Source: Moniliella sp. 'wahieum' | Taxonomy: Eukaryota; Basidiomycota; Moniliellomycetes; Moniliellales; Moniliellaceae | Reading direction: 5' to 3' | DNA: 64,000 bases | NCBI GenBank assembly: GCA_003971905.1 | Contig: RSEE01000001.1 | Coordinates: 372,001-436,000 of the forward strand | In this document: in pieces, positions 32,791-42,976 of the stretch | How positions within the stretch are numbered: the first letter of the stretch is position 1 | Layout: the number at the start of each line of letters is the position of its first letter | Made by a program: the position numbers and the translations under genes | The notes under the pieces: model-generated | Database searches by the model: none | What the model saw: the letters and a program-made list of their open reading frames with translations, nothing else | Told to the model about the DNA's origin: nothing

Positions 32791-35700
32791 ATGAGTCTGC
32801 CCTCGGAGCTCACCATCACGCTCCCGCCCACCTTCGGCACCAGCTTCTGGCCCGCCAGCGTCGGCGCCCAGGCCAACCCCGACCCCAGCCCCGAAGCCCC
32901 CCTGCCGCCTGGTCCGCCACGCCGTACCGCCTCCCGGTCGAACGCGCCTTTGCCGCCCTCCAGGCCGGGCTCGATCTCAACACCCGCTTTGTCCAGCACG
33001 TCCAGCGCGCCGAGGCTGAGCTATGCCCCACGCCCTCTCGGCCCCCGCCGCACCCACCGTGTTGCCTCCCCTGTCTTCCCGGGCGCTGCGGCGGCTGAGC
33101 GTTTGGTGCCTGGCCCTGCCGCGCTCGCAGCAGAGCGCGTGCCCGGCCTCGCCCACGCCGCTTCCGCCATTGCCTCGGCGCAGACGGCCGCCACCGTGCC
33201 GCTCTCCGTCCAACACGCCGCGGCCGCTAGCGCACTAGATCAGTCCGTCATCACTCCGCTGGCCAAGTGGCGAGGAACATGCGACGCGCATCAAGGCAGA
33301 CCTGGGAGAAACTCGAGACGCAGCTGGACCAGCTCTGTGACAGCGCTGATGCCTTGGAGCGCGTGCGGCAGAACTACTATGCCAAGTGCCGCGCTGCCGA
33401 CGAAGCCGAAGACGATGAGGCTCGGTCTCCCTCCGAACCGGTCCCTCCTGAAGCCGACTTGCCCAACTCCGCCTCCCCCGAGGGCAAGCCTTCCCTCCTC
33501 CCTGACGAGCCTTCGGGCACAGAGGCACCCGTGGAACCCAAGCCTGCCAAACCCCAGCGCCAGGGCACCCTTTCTTCCTTGGTGCACCGTTTGGAGGCAT
33601 CGGCCCAAGCAAACCCTGTGCTGTCCAACCTTCGGCAGGCGGTCGGTCTTGCCGAACCCAGAGCGGTGCGACTGCGCCGGGAAGCCATCCAGCTGGAGAA
33701 CAAGTATCGCAGCGAAGTGGCCCATGTGGATTTGGCCAGGGCCGAGTGGGACCGTGACTGGGCTTTGACACTCGGCAAGATGCAAGGCTGGGAAACCCGC
33801 GCGGGCGGGCGCTCAAGGCAGCTTTGGGCAAGTACGCGTTTGCCCTCGCCGCCCTTTTGCCGTCGGGTACGCCCGCTGCCGTTGAACTGGCCAACTTGCC
33901 TGCCTCGTACTCTTCCACAGCGGATGTTCTGGCCCTGGTCCGGGCCTATGGCTCGGCTCCCTATCTCCCTCACCCCCCGGTCTTTGCGCCTTTCTACCCG
34001 CATGACCCTACTACCCTGGCGGGCTATGGGCACATGGGATTTGGTATGGACCTGGTCCGTTGGACCCGGGGTCGGCCTTGGGCGCGCTCCCTTCCGAATC
34101 AGGGGAAGTGGACTTGGACGAGCTGGCTACGGCGAGCTCGGGTCTGCCCCAGCCGCCAAGGGCGCCCGTGGCTGCTGCACTGCGCTTACGCGGGCGTATG
34201 CTGACCCGACTCGCTGGCCCGTGACGGAGGGTGAGGCGGACTCGATGAGCAGAGAAGGCACGTCAGGCCGAACGTCGTCGGGCGTGGATCTACGATGTGC
34301 CGCTCTCGGCTGTGCATCGGGTCCGGTTTGGTCTGATTGCTGCGCTGAGTCGTGCGCAACCGGATTCGGTCATCTTTGCTCGCGTATTGGACGTTGCCGA
34401 CCCGCCCGTCTTGGCTGCTTGTGTTCGCACATGGGCAGAAGAGCTGGCTGTCCCTTGTGCCTCAGACACTGTGGGACACGGTGTGGTCCGTCTACCGTGC
34501 CGCTTCGGACCAAGCGGACCTGAAACGCAAGGCTCTACCTGACCAGGAGGAGCCGGCTGCGCTGAGTGATGCCGATGCAAAGGAGATCGAAGCAGCGACC
34601 GAATCGGATTTGCGCTCGGTGCTGCTCAAACTGCCCAAGGTGCATATCGCCTGTCTCGATGCGATCATTTCGCCTCTGGCTACGCTATACCAGGCCGACA
34701 AGGGCGCCGACCCTGCTATGCGAAAAGATCGGCATCAGTCTCGGCCGCGCCTTGCTTCGTCCTCCGCAAGAACGAAATGGCACACGTACCGACGCGCCAC
34801 CCGTCGCTGTTGGCGTTGGACTTGATAGTGCGGTACGACCGCACCTTGGCGCCGGTCGTTAAGGAGGCGAAGGAGAGCAAGGATTTCCTGGGCTTTGGCA
34901 GCTCCGAGGCCGATCGCCGTAAGGCTCAACAGGCTCTCAGTCACCCTCGTCGTACGCGGCCTGCTACGCCCCCGCCCTTGGCCCAGCCGGGGAAGCACTT
35001 CGTCCATGCCCCCTGCTGGAGCACACTACTCTCTTCCCCGCTCGCACAGAGTCCGTCGGCGGAACCTGCGTCGCTGCCCAAGGACGAGATGGTTTCTTCC
35101 AAACCTCGAATCCCCAGCTTGCAAACCGATGCGAATGCGCTTCGTCCTCCCTCGAGTGGGGTCAAACGGCAACCGTCGCTGCGCCAGCGAGGTCAGGCTG
35201 CGCTCGACTCGATTGGAGATGCGTGGGCTCAAACGCCCTTGGCGGAACGTGTGCTCGGCTTCTGGTCCGAATCTACCACTCGCGTAGCCGACGGCTGGGC
35301 ATCTCTCCTCTCGCAGGAAGACCAGGAGAGCGACACGGAGACGCTCACGGGTACCGCCCCCCAGACGACCACCTCTTCGGCGCCTCAGACCGAGACCGAG
35401 ACGAGACTGAGGCCGAACTCGGGCGGAGAAGGAGAAGGAACCCGATTCGGGAAACGGGAAGCCGCTGCAGTTCCAGCCGCGGACGCACGGCGACGCAGCC
35501 GGCCTCGGGGGCGCCCTCGGCAGAGCCCAGGGAGCAACCGACGCCACGGAAGGCCAGGAGCCGTCCCAGGCGACCGAAGCGGATCCTACGGTAGCACCCA
35601 CGACGGCAGCCGCGCAGGGCAAGGAGCCTCAGCTGGACGAGGCCGTGGCTCCGGTGGACTCGGCCGCGTCCCCCGGCCCACCGCCGCGGACGCTCCCACC

Positions 35701-36355
35701 CCTTGGTCCCCCCCCATCTCCCTTCAGTCCGTTCGCAGCCCGTTGCCCCGCCCAGCCGCGGTCGCCCACCAAAGCGGGCTCCGCCTCGCCCCCAAACCGG
35801 TGCGCTCCTCGCCCTGGCCAAGAGCCCGTCGCGCACCCTCGCCCAAGAAGGCAGCACGGCCGAGCCCGGGAGTGAGCCCGTCGCTGCCGCGCAGTCCGTC
35901 GCCGAACAAGGAGGTGCGTCGGACCGGGTCGCCCAAGAAGGTGGGCAGCAACGTGGAGCGCCTCAGTCGCCAATTCCTACCGCCCAGCACCAGCACGAGC
36001 AGCACCAGTCCCAGTCCGCGTTCGAGCCTGAGCGGGCCGCGGCCGCGGCCGTCGGGTCGCGCCGGATGCCGTAGAGCGGGAGGAAGTGGAGGATGTGGTG
36101 GAGCGGGACGTGCGGGCCAAGGAGGAAGACGGCCTGTTCCCGTCGGCCCAAGAGGGGCAGGAAGACGAAGCCACGGTTCGACGCTGGTCTGCCGTGCGTC
36201 GGCTGACCGCGCGCGCGGAACATGATTTGCGCCGAAAATCCAGTCGTCGCTCTCGCGCCAGCGGCAGTCGAGCCGCCAGCTCCTATGCGCCCTCGTCTCG
36301 TGCCCTCTCGCCTCCCCCGCCGGATTTGTCCCCGCCAAGTACCCCGTTGCGTTGA
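32791..36355 (+). CDS. F-BAR and RhoGAP domain protein (Rgd2/Rga8-like)
   Basis: Probably a membrane-curving F-BAR protein that inactivates a Rho/Cdc42 GTPase at sites of polar growth or cytokinesis. The start MSLPSELTITLPPTFGTSFW matches the F-BAR opening. The F-BAR helices include RAFAALQAGLDLNTRFVQHV, SRQTWEKLETQLDQLCDSAD, VRQNYYAKCRAADEAEDDE and EAIQLENKYRSEVAHVDLA. A middle part follows, with WIYDVPLSAVHRVRFGLI (34.3 kb) that may be a DEP-like region. RhoGAP then follows: PLVPQTLWDTVWSVYRAA-type sequence, LLKLPKVHIACLDAIISPL and EKIGISLGRALLRPP. The long C-terminal tail (34.9-36.35 kb) is Ser/Pro/Arg-rich with SPKKVGSN and SPSPNKEVRRTGSPKK motifs. The stop is at 36353-36355. Many one-base shifts occur; the domain order is nevertheless clear. 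Confidence 0.78.
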
Positions 36356-36728
36356 AGGAAGGCGGGGGGGGGGCGAGGGTGGGCTGCAGCGGTTAGGTCC
36401 AATTTATGCTAGCGTTCGGTTCGGATCCTGTGTTTGCGCCTTGTATAGCTCGCGGTATTGGGCTGCTGCAGTTGGCGCTGGGCTGGCTGGCTAGGCGGGG
36501 AACAAGGCTTCTAGTTAGGGCTGTGGGGGGAGGTGGGAAGTGAGAAGTGAGAGGTGAGAGGGAAATGAATGGGATTGCAAGAGACGCTTTACGTGACATG
36601 ACCAAGCAAAGCCTATCTCAAGGGAGCCCATTGAATATTGATGGATGATTGATCGCTCGAAGGGGAAGTTAGGCCGTTGAGTACGGCATGCGTACTGCGA
36701 GAGGGAATGGCAATCCAAGGCAGACGGC
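36356..36728. other. Convergent intergenic
   Basis: Short region between the convergent F-BAR gene and the methyltransferase gene. G-rich start, then GTGAGAAGTGAGAGGTGAGA repeats at 36535-36560. Nothing else was recognised. Confidence 0.4.
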
Positions 36729-37657
36729 TTAGGCTTTGGTGAAGATGGCGACATCGTGCGGGAAGAGATCGGCATCGGTTTCGGTGGTGGGGTGACCAGC
36801 CACGACGTGCGACCAGCCGGTAGCTTGGCCTGCCGTAGCAAGTGCCGGTCGGCCCAGCGTGCATCCTCCCACACACGGTTTCCACACCACATTCCATGCC
36901 TGTTGGACTTTTTGCGTGAGCGCGCTGCTCGAGCGCGCATGCTCAAACAGGATCAGCTTGCCCCCGGCTTGAGCAGCCGTGCGACCGAGGCCAAGATCGG
37001 TTTCGGATCCGGCACCGAGCACAGCACTTGCACGCACACCACCGTATCCAGCGTCCCGTCCGTCAAGCCGGCCTTGGTCAGCGCCTCGTGGTCCTCGGCG
37101 GAAAAGGGCAGGATGTGCGCTTTGGCTTGCAAGCCTTGGCCTTGGGGCGTCAGCGACGCCGCGCGCAGCGACGCGCGCAACCCATCGTGCAGATCCACAA
37201 ACGGTTCCAGCAGGTACAACTCGCTGACCTCGGACGAAGCGTAGTAGGCAATCGTCTTGCCGTCGCCGGCGCCCAGCTCCAGGACGCGGCCCTTGGCGTA
37301 CGCGACCAAGGGCCGCTTCACGTGCGCCCAGTTCTCATCGCTGCCAGCCAACAGGACAGGCAAGCCAGCGGCCAGGATCAAGCTGTGCCACCGGTAGGGA
37401 TTGAGCAGCGTGCTGGCGACACCAACCAATTTATCGGAGAGCGGAGCAGAAGAACGGAGCAGAGTCCCAACCTGCTCCACCTGCGCTACCACCGCCGAGC
37501 GCACGCCCCACACAAACAGGCTCACCAGCGAATCGATCGGCGAGACAAGCCACTGGACCAGCGTGGTGGCCAGGGAGGCGCGGCACGCGGGCTCGACCGT
37601 CAGCCCGAGCTGCTGCAGCACCGCGGCGTCGGACAGGGGGCTGGACGACGCGGACAT
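36729..37657 (-). CDS. Class I SAM-dependent methyltransferase, METTL7-like
   Basis: A methyltransferase with a hydrophobic N-terminal half that may tether it to a membrane. The start is MSASSSPLSDAAVLQQLGLT. The membrane-like part is LVQWLVSPIDSLVSLFVWGV and LILAAGLPVLLAGS. Motif I (SAM binding) is VLELGAGDGKT, motif II lies near ELYLLEPFVDLH, and the post-I region is TVVCVQVLCSVPDP followed by ARLLKPGG. A missing G after KPGG shifts the frame; the tail continues as KLILFEHARSSSALTQKVQQ and VWKPCVGGCTL and ends HDVAIFTKA at 36729. This layout (LEH then W...P...GC) resembles METTL7/thiol methyltransferases. Substrate unknown. The upstream flank at 37719-37752 carries GATCACTGATC and CATCGATC words. 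Confidence 0.85.
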
Positions 37658-38416
37658 GGAGTTGGAAAGGAGGGAGGAAGCAGGTTGAGGTTGAGGGCCG
37701 TGCCAGACCAGCCAGTAGGATCACTGATCAGCCGGTGACCAATCATCGATCGCCTCGGTTGCGCCCATCGGATTTACAGAGACGGAGGCCAGGGTACTTG
37801 TTACATGCGGGCGGTCAATGTGTAAACTCCTCCACCATCAGTCCTCTAGCATCGTTGGAAGCATTGCCTACCCTCGCCACCAACAACAGCAAAGCCATCC
37901 ACGCTACGGCTACGTAGTTCCCCTCCAAACCCATCCCTGCCTCCTGCAGCCATGAATCCATTTGAATCCAGTCGGAAGCGGGGTACGCGTAAGTCCAAGA
38001 TACGAAGCGTCAACAACAGAATTACAGATAGGACGGGGGACTAGAGAGGGATAAGGCATGGGATCCAAACGCGGGCGGTCATTCGGGCGGTTTAGGAGGC
38101 GCCTCTTCTTCTTCGGGGGGGTACTCCGCCGAGTCGGGGGGCGCTAATCGGGCAGACCAACGCAAACAAACCAAACCCAAGCCGAACAAACAAACAAACA
38201 CAGAAGCAAACAATAGGGGTTAGTCTCGTTCCCATCACCTTCTCCTTTCCTTCCACACCGTCCCAGCTAGTACCAAACCGACGGTACCATCCCTCCACCA
38301 AGCGAGGAAGAAGCCAAAACCAAAGGGGGGAAGGTAAAAGGAGAAGAAGAAAAAGGAGTCAAGGGCCAGAGGGGGAAGAAAAGGACAGGACGTACGAAAC
38401 GGAGTGATCCAATTGG
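37658..38416. promoter_or_regulatory. Upstream region of the methyltransferase gene and 3' flank of the UIM gene
   Basis: GATCACTGATCAGCCGGTGACC and AATCATCGATCGC lie at 37719-37752, 60-95 nt upstream of the methyltransferase start. Bases 38160-38400 are A-rich (CAAACAAACAAACAAAC at about 38187) and are probably the 3' UTR of the next minus-strand gene. Confidence 0.4.
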
Positions 38417-41400
38417 TCAGTTGATCGTCATAGGCACCCGGATCGCGACGACGTTGAACCGCTTGTCGTACCCGGTCGTGTACTTCTGCGTGCTGCCCAA
38501 AACCTATCGGTCATCCCGCCCATGATCGCTGTATCGTCGCCCAAGTCCAGGGAGGATGTGCTGTGGACGCGCGAGGGACAGGGATTGAGTAAGAGAAGTG
38601 GAAGCAGACGCAGAGGCCGAAGCCGAAACCGAAGCCGAAGCCGAAGCCGAAGCGGGAGTTGACGTCGACGCGGAAGCGGACACAGAGGGAGCGTGAACTT
38701 CGTTCCACAGCTCCAGCTGTTTGCTATGCGCCCGCACCGTCTTTTCCAAATCGCGGGGAGCCGTGCGATCGGTCCAGTGGCGATAGCCGGCATGCACAGG
38801 ACGCGGGAGCGCAGTCGCCGACTCGGCAAGCTTGCCATGCAACGCCAGTGCCAATTGTGACAAACGCAGCGGGACGGGCAACAAGGATTTGGGTGCCTTT
38901 CCTTCCAACAAGGGGTGCAGCACGTTTCCATACACACTCGAACGCGGGGGCAAGGTGATCAGTTTGCGTTCATGCTTGGCACGGAACGCACGCATGTCCA
39001 GCTCGCCCTGTTGGGCTCGGAAAAAGGTCGCGGCTCGTCGGGCTAGCGCGGTGGGGTTGGCCGTCTGGGCATGCACAGCGGCAGGCAAGACCGAGAGACA
39101 GATCCCGATGCTTGGACGCACCTCGGACACTTTCTGCTTTCCCTATGTGGACCCTTGCTTTTGCTTTTGCTCTGGCTCGGGATCTTGCTCTTGCTACGTA
39201 GAGACTGGGACGATGTGAGCGCACACCCGTTTCCCGAGGTGTGGGGAGCAAGGCCAAACATGGGAGCGGAGAGCCGTGCCGTAGTGGAATCGGGATTGAT
39301 CGCTGCCTTTGTCGGCGTCAAAAACTCCACATCGATTCGCAGTGCAGCGCCCTTGCGCGGTCCAGGCGCCGAGGGCGAAAGGTCAATCACCGTGTTGCCT
39401 AGCCAAGCTAATGCATACAACAAAGGTTCCCAGCTCTCGGCGCGAGCCACGAAGAAGGAACCTTCCCCAGATTTGGCTGTACCAAACCGGGGATCGGGCA
39501 TGAGGGGGATACAAGCCGGGAACCAATCGAACGATTTGCCCCCTTCTGCGGACCCAGAAAACGCTGCCTCAGTGCCCTTCTGGTCGGGGGAGAGGAGAAG
39601 AGATGCTGATCAAATGGGGCAGAAGCCCAGCCCCATTCCAAGCCAGGAAGGGACCGCCAGAGCGTGGCAGAGCCAGCTGTTGTTCCCGTTGTCGTAGCTT
39701 TCGCCCCCGTGGCCTTTGCAGGTTGAGAGAGAGATGACTCAGGAACCTCATGAGGCTTAGAAGATTTGGATGATTTGGAAGGTGCAGAAGAAGCAGAAGG
39801 CACAGAAGGCTCAGAAGGCTCAGAAGGCGCAGCAGGAGCAGAAGGCGCAGAAGGAGCAGAAGGAGCAGAAGGCGCAGAAGGCGTAGAAGGCGTAGAAGGC
39901 ACAGAAGGCACAGAAGGCGCAGACGGCGAAGACGGCGAAGAAGGCTCAGAAGGCTCGGAAAGCTGGGTAGGCTGCACGACACTTACATTCGCATCGCTCA
40001 CTGCTGCAGGGGGTTCCGGCTCTGCTTCGACTTGTACTGCGGTCTCAGAAGCGGGTGCGGAGCCAGAAGCGGATGAAATAGCCACAGGAGGGGGTGGGGG
40101 TTTCCTCCGCTCCGTCTTGGGCGGAGGAGGCGGAGGTGGACGCGAAGGACGCGAAGGACGCGAATGACGTGGGTTATGGTCCGTATTGGCCCGTTGGACC
40201 AAGGTGGGAGGAAGCAACGGTTCCCGCTTTCCGTGAGCAAGGGTTTGGCTACGAGTCGGGCCTTCGGTTGGGGTCGTATCCCCATCCTCGTTCAACGGGA
40301 TGAGGGCGGGTGCGGAGGTGTTGAGCACGGGAGCGGGGGGGAGTGGCGCCCGTTTGGGAGGGGGTGGGGGCGGGCGATGTTGCGAGGGAGGTGAAGTAGC
40401 AGAGGTGGGGAGGGGGGGCAGAGCAGTGCTTCCTAATTCCGGATGGGGGGGTGCAAGGGAGGGGAGGAAAGTGAAGAAGGAAGCGGTGGGAGAGTCGAGC
40501 TGGTGGTGGAGCTCACAGAACTTCGTGGAAGAGGAGGTAAAGGTCTTGGCGCGGGTGTGTCTTGTGACGTGGGAGTGGTCGCACCGCCTGCTTGCCACGT
40601 TGGCGCCTGTGCCGAGTATGGCGGCGGTTCATCAGTCGGGTCCTCGTGGAGGTGCATCGAAGGAAGAGGCAATCCTCCTTCAGTCTCGGGATCGAGTCCG
40701 AGTTGTGCAGCGACTGAGGGCGGTATGAACATAGGCCTGTCAGAGTCTGACTGGCCCACAAGCTGCAGCGTGTGAAGGAAGCTGTCATCTTCCTCTTGCC
40801 TCGGGAAGGAAGCGCTGGAGCGAGAAGAACTGGGTGCATAGACATCAGCCCAGAAGTTGTCCTCGTCATTGTAGCGCTGCTCACGTTCGGCGAGGTATTG
40901 TTGGTGTTCCCGTTGGCTCAGATCCATGGCATGAGCCAGGGACTGGGCAAACTGTTCCATTTCGGCTTTGTGTTGCTCCTCTCGGAACGCGAAGCTCCAG
41001 TGCAGCATCTAGGAGGGCCTGTTGTTCCTGTTCTTCCAAGGCACGACGACGCTCGAGCGCAGCTGCATCCGATGCAGCACGCGAGGCAGCCAGGGCCGCC
41101 GCCAGCTCGTCCTCTCTCAAGGTAGCCTGGCGTGCCTCCTCCTGCGCCGCCCGGCGCGATTCTTCAATGGCAATGGCCATGGCGGCATCGTGTGCGTCGC
41201 GCCGCTGTTTCTCGGCAAAGGCCTCTTGTGCTGTTGAAGGCGCTGGGCCTCCTCGTGAGCGGACTGGGCAAGAGCTTGAGCCACGCCTGCTCGGCCTGGC
41301 GCCGCTCTCGCATACGCGCCTCTTCTTGCTCGCTCTCGGCCAGGGAGGCAGCAATGGCCATGTGCATCGCAGCGTCTGGATCGTCGCTGGGGCGGGGGCG

Positions 41401-41698
41401 AGGGGCATGCTTAGCCCATGGTCGCGCTCGCGCTCGAGCTCGAGGCGCTTGGCATGGGCAGCAGCGGACAGGCGCAGGGCCTCGGCCAGCTGTGGGTCGG
41501 CGTCGTCGGGGCGGGGGCGGTGGGAGGACGGCGACGGGAGCGGCGGGGGGAGGGGTGGAGGGAGATGCATGTGGGGCGGTGGGGCAGACGAGCGGGGCGC
41601 ATGGGCGCTCCCCTTGGACGGCGGCATGAGTGGCAGACGGCCATGTCGAGCAGCGCCGCCGCCGCACAGCGAATGGCAGTGCCGCACGCCCGGCACAT
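38417..41698 (-). CDS. Large unassigned protein: zinc ribbon, UIM-like array, Pro-rich linker, conserved C-terminal region
   Basis: I do not recognise the whole protein. A start at 41698 gives MCRACGTAIRCAAAALLDMA then VCHSC, a four-Cys zinc ribbon. Several short helices of the ubiquitin-interacting-motif type (acidic, then A-x-x-x-S) follow: DPQLAEALRLSAAAH, DPDAAMHMAIAASLAESEQE, DAAMAIAIEESRRAAQ, DELAAALAASRAASDAA and FAQSLAHAMDLSQREH. Next come PPPYSAQAP, SH3-ligand-like PPPPPPK runs and a (PSxPSA)n tract. The C-terminal part looks ordered: SLPGLEWGWASAPFDQHLF, WEPLLYALAWLGNTVIDLSP, RIDVEFLTPTKAAINPD, then MRAFRAKHERKLITLPPRSS and finally STQKYTTGYDKRFNVVAIRV before the TGA at 38419-38417. 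The composition suggests a ubiquitin-binding adaptor; this is inference. Many frame changes are present. Confidence 0.6.
38600..38680. repeat. Coding GAAGCC hexanucleotide repeat
   Basis: Tandem GAAGCC/GAAACC units encode an alternating Ser-Ala tract (SASASASVSASASASAS) near the C terminus of the minus-strand UIM protein, just before the final conserved segment. Confidence 0.7.
39780..39960. repeat. Coding minisatellite, 9-bp unit
   Basis: About 20 tandem copies of a GAAGGCGCA-like unit (variants GAAGGAGCA, GAAGGCTCA, GAAGGCACA, GAAGGCGTA), all in register. On the minus strand they encode repeated Pro-Ser-X tripeptides inside the UIM protein linker. Copy number is probably unstable. Confidence 0.85.
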
Positions 41699-42976
41699 GA
41701 CGTAACGGCTGCGACGCGGCCGGCCGGCAGCACTTAAACCCCCGCACACTCGCCCGCCGCCCGCCGCCCGCCTCCAGCGCGGCCCCAGACGCGCATTACG
41801 TACGCAGCTGCGCCACCGGGGGCCGAGGCGGCAGCGAGGCGGCTGCGGGGGGCTGCGCTTCGCCGGAAGCATGGCCAACCCTACGCCCCAATCCTACCCT
41901 CAGCCTGGGCCTGCTGCGACTCGGCTGGGCGGTTGAGCGTCCCTCAGCACGTTGGTTACTAGTTACTCTAGTTACTAGACCCAGACGCCCTGCTGTTTTC
42001 CATGCCCCTGCGTCGCGCCTCGAAAGCGACTGGATCCTCAAATTTCACGCTGCCAGGGCCGGCGGCATGATCTGCACAAACACAGCAGGGGGGCACTGGC
42101 GCGGGCGCATGGCATCTCCAACTGCCCCTGTCGCGGGCTGCCGGCCCTGCGCGCTTCTGCGCCACACGCCGCTGCCAGCGCCCTGGCGGAGGGGCGGCGC
42201 CTGCAGCCTGCGAAACCCCCGGCGCATCCGTGCCTGGGGGGAGTGTGTGACATGGGATGCATGATGCATGGCCAATGGAGCATGCCCGTGGTGCGGCACG
42301 GTGTGGCATGTGGCATGTGGCATGTGACATGTGATGCATGATGCATACTCTCCCGGCGAGGCTATGTGGAAGTGTGAAGCGGGAACTCGGCGCTGGACCG
42401 GCGGGTGGAGCGCGGGGATGCGGTCGGTACTGAGTGAGTAACGGAGTACACTGAGTACAGGGTTACTGAGTTGCTGGATACTGAGTCCGGCAAGTTGAAC
42501 GTTGAGTTCAACGTATAATGTTCAACTGATACATGAGTAGCGTTAATGATTGGCGCATTCTGGCAGGCAGGCGTGGCGGGCGCAAGGCTGCGCTGGTGCC
42601 TGCGGGTGCCTCGCCGCGTGGGCCGAGCGGTGAGCAACGGGTGAGGCGGCCAGACGGAGGTACTGAGGAGCAGCGGCATGGGTGGAATGCAAATGGGCGC
42701 TCGGTCGATGAACGCCATCGGTGATCGACGTCGCTGGCCCCCGTCGCTGCGTCCAGGCGTCCCCATCCCATCCACCCTGGCATCCATCCATCCCACGCCG
42801 TGTCTCCCGCCTCCCGCGCGCTGCTGCCGCCCACACTCTTTTGCATCCCCCCTCCTCTCCTCTCCCCCCGCCTCGCCCCGCCCTCCTCGCCGCTGCCGCT
42901 GCGGCTCACGCTCACCCCCCCCCCCCCCCGCCAGCCGCGTCTGCTGCGCCGCCCGGGTCCTGCCACGCTCCCGCCC
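41699..42976. promoter_or_regulatory. Divergent intergenic region with dense word tracts
   Basis: It separates the UIM gene (-) from the membrane-protein gene (+). It holds four word families within 600 nt: TTACTAGTTACTCTAGTTAC (41952-41985), CATGTGGCATGTGACATGTG with TGATGCATGATGC (42240-42346), GAGTACACTGAGTACAGGG (42429-42487) and GTTGAACGTTGAGTTCAACG (42491-42528). No gene was identified between 41880 and 42950. Confidence 0.5.

Noticed and set aside
39766-40167. Plus-strand acidic Glu/Gly-repeat frame
   Set aside because: It is the complement of the minus-strand Pro-Ser-X repeat in the UIM gene; the minus strand fits the surrounding gene.
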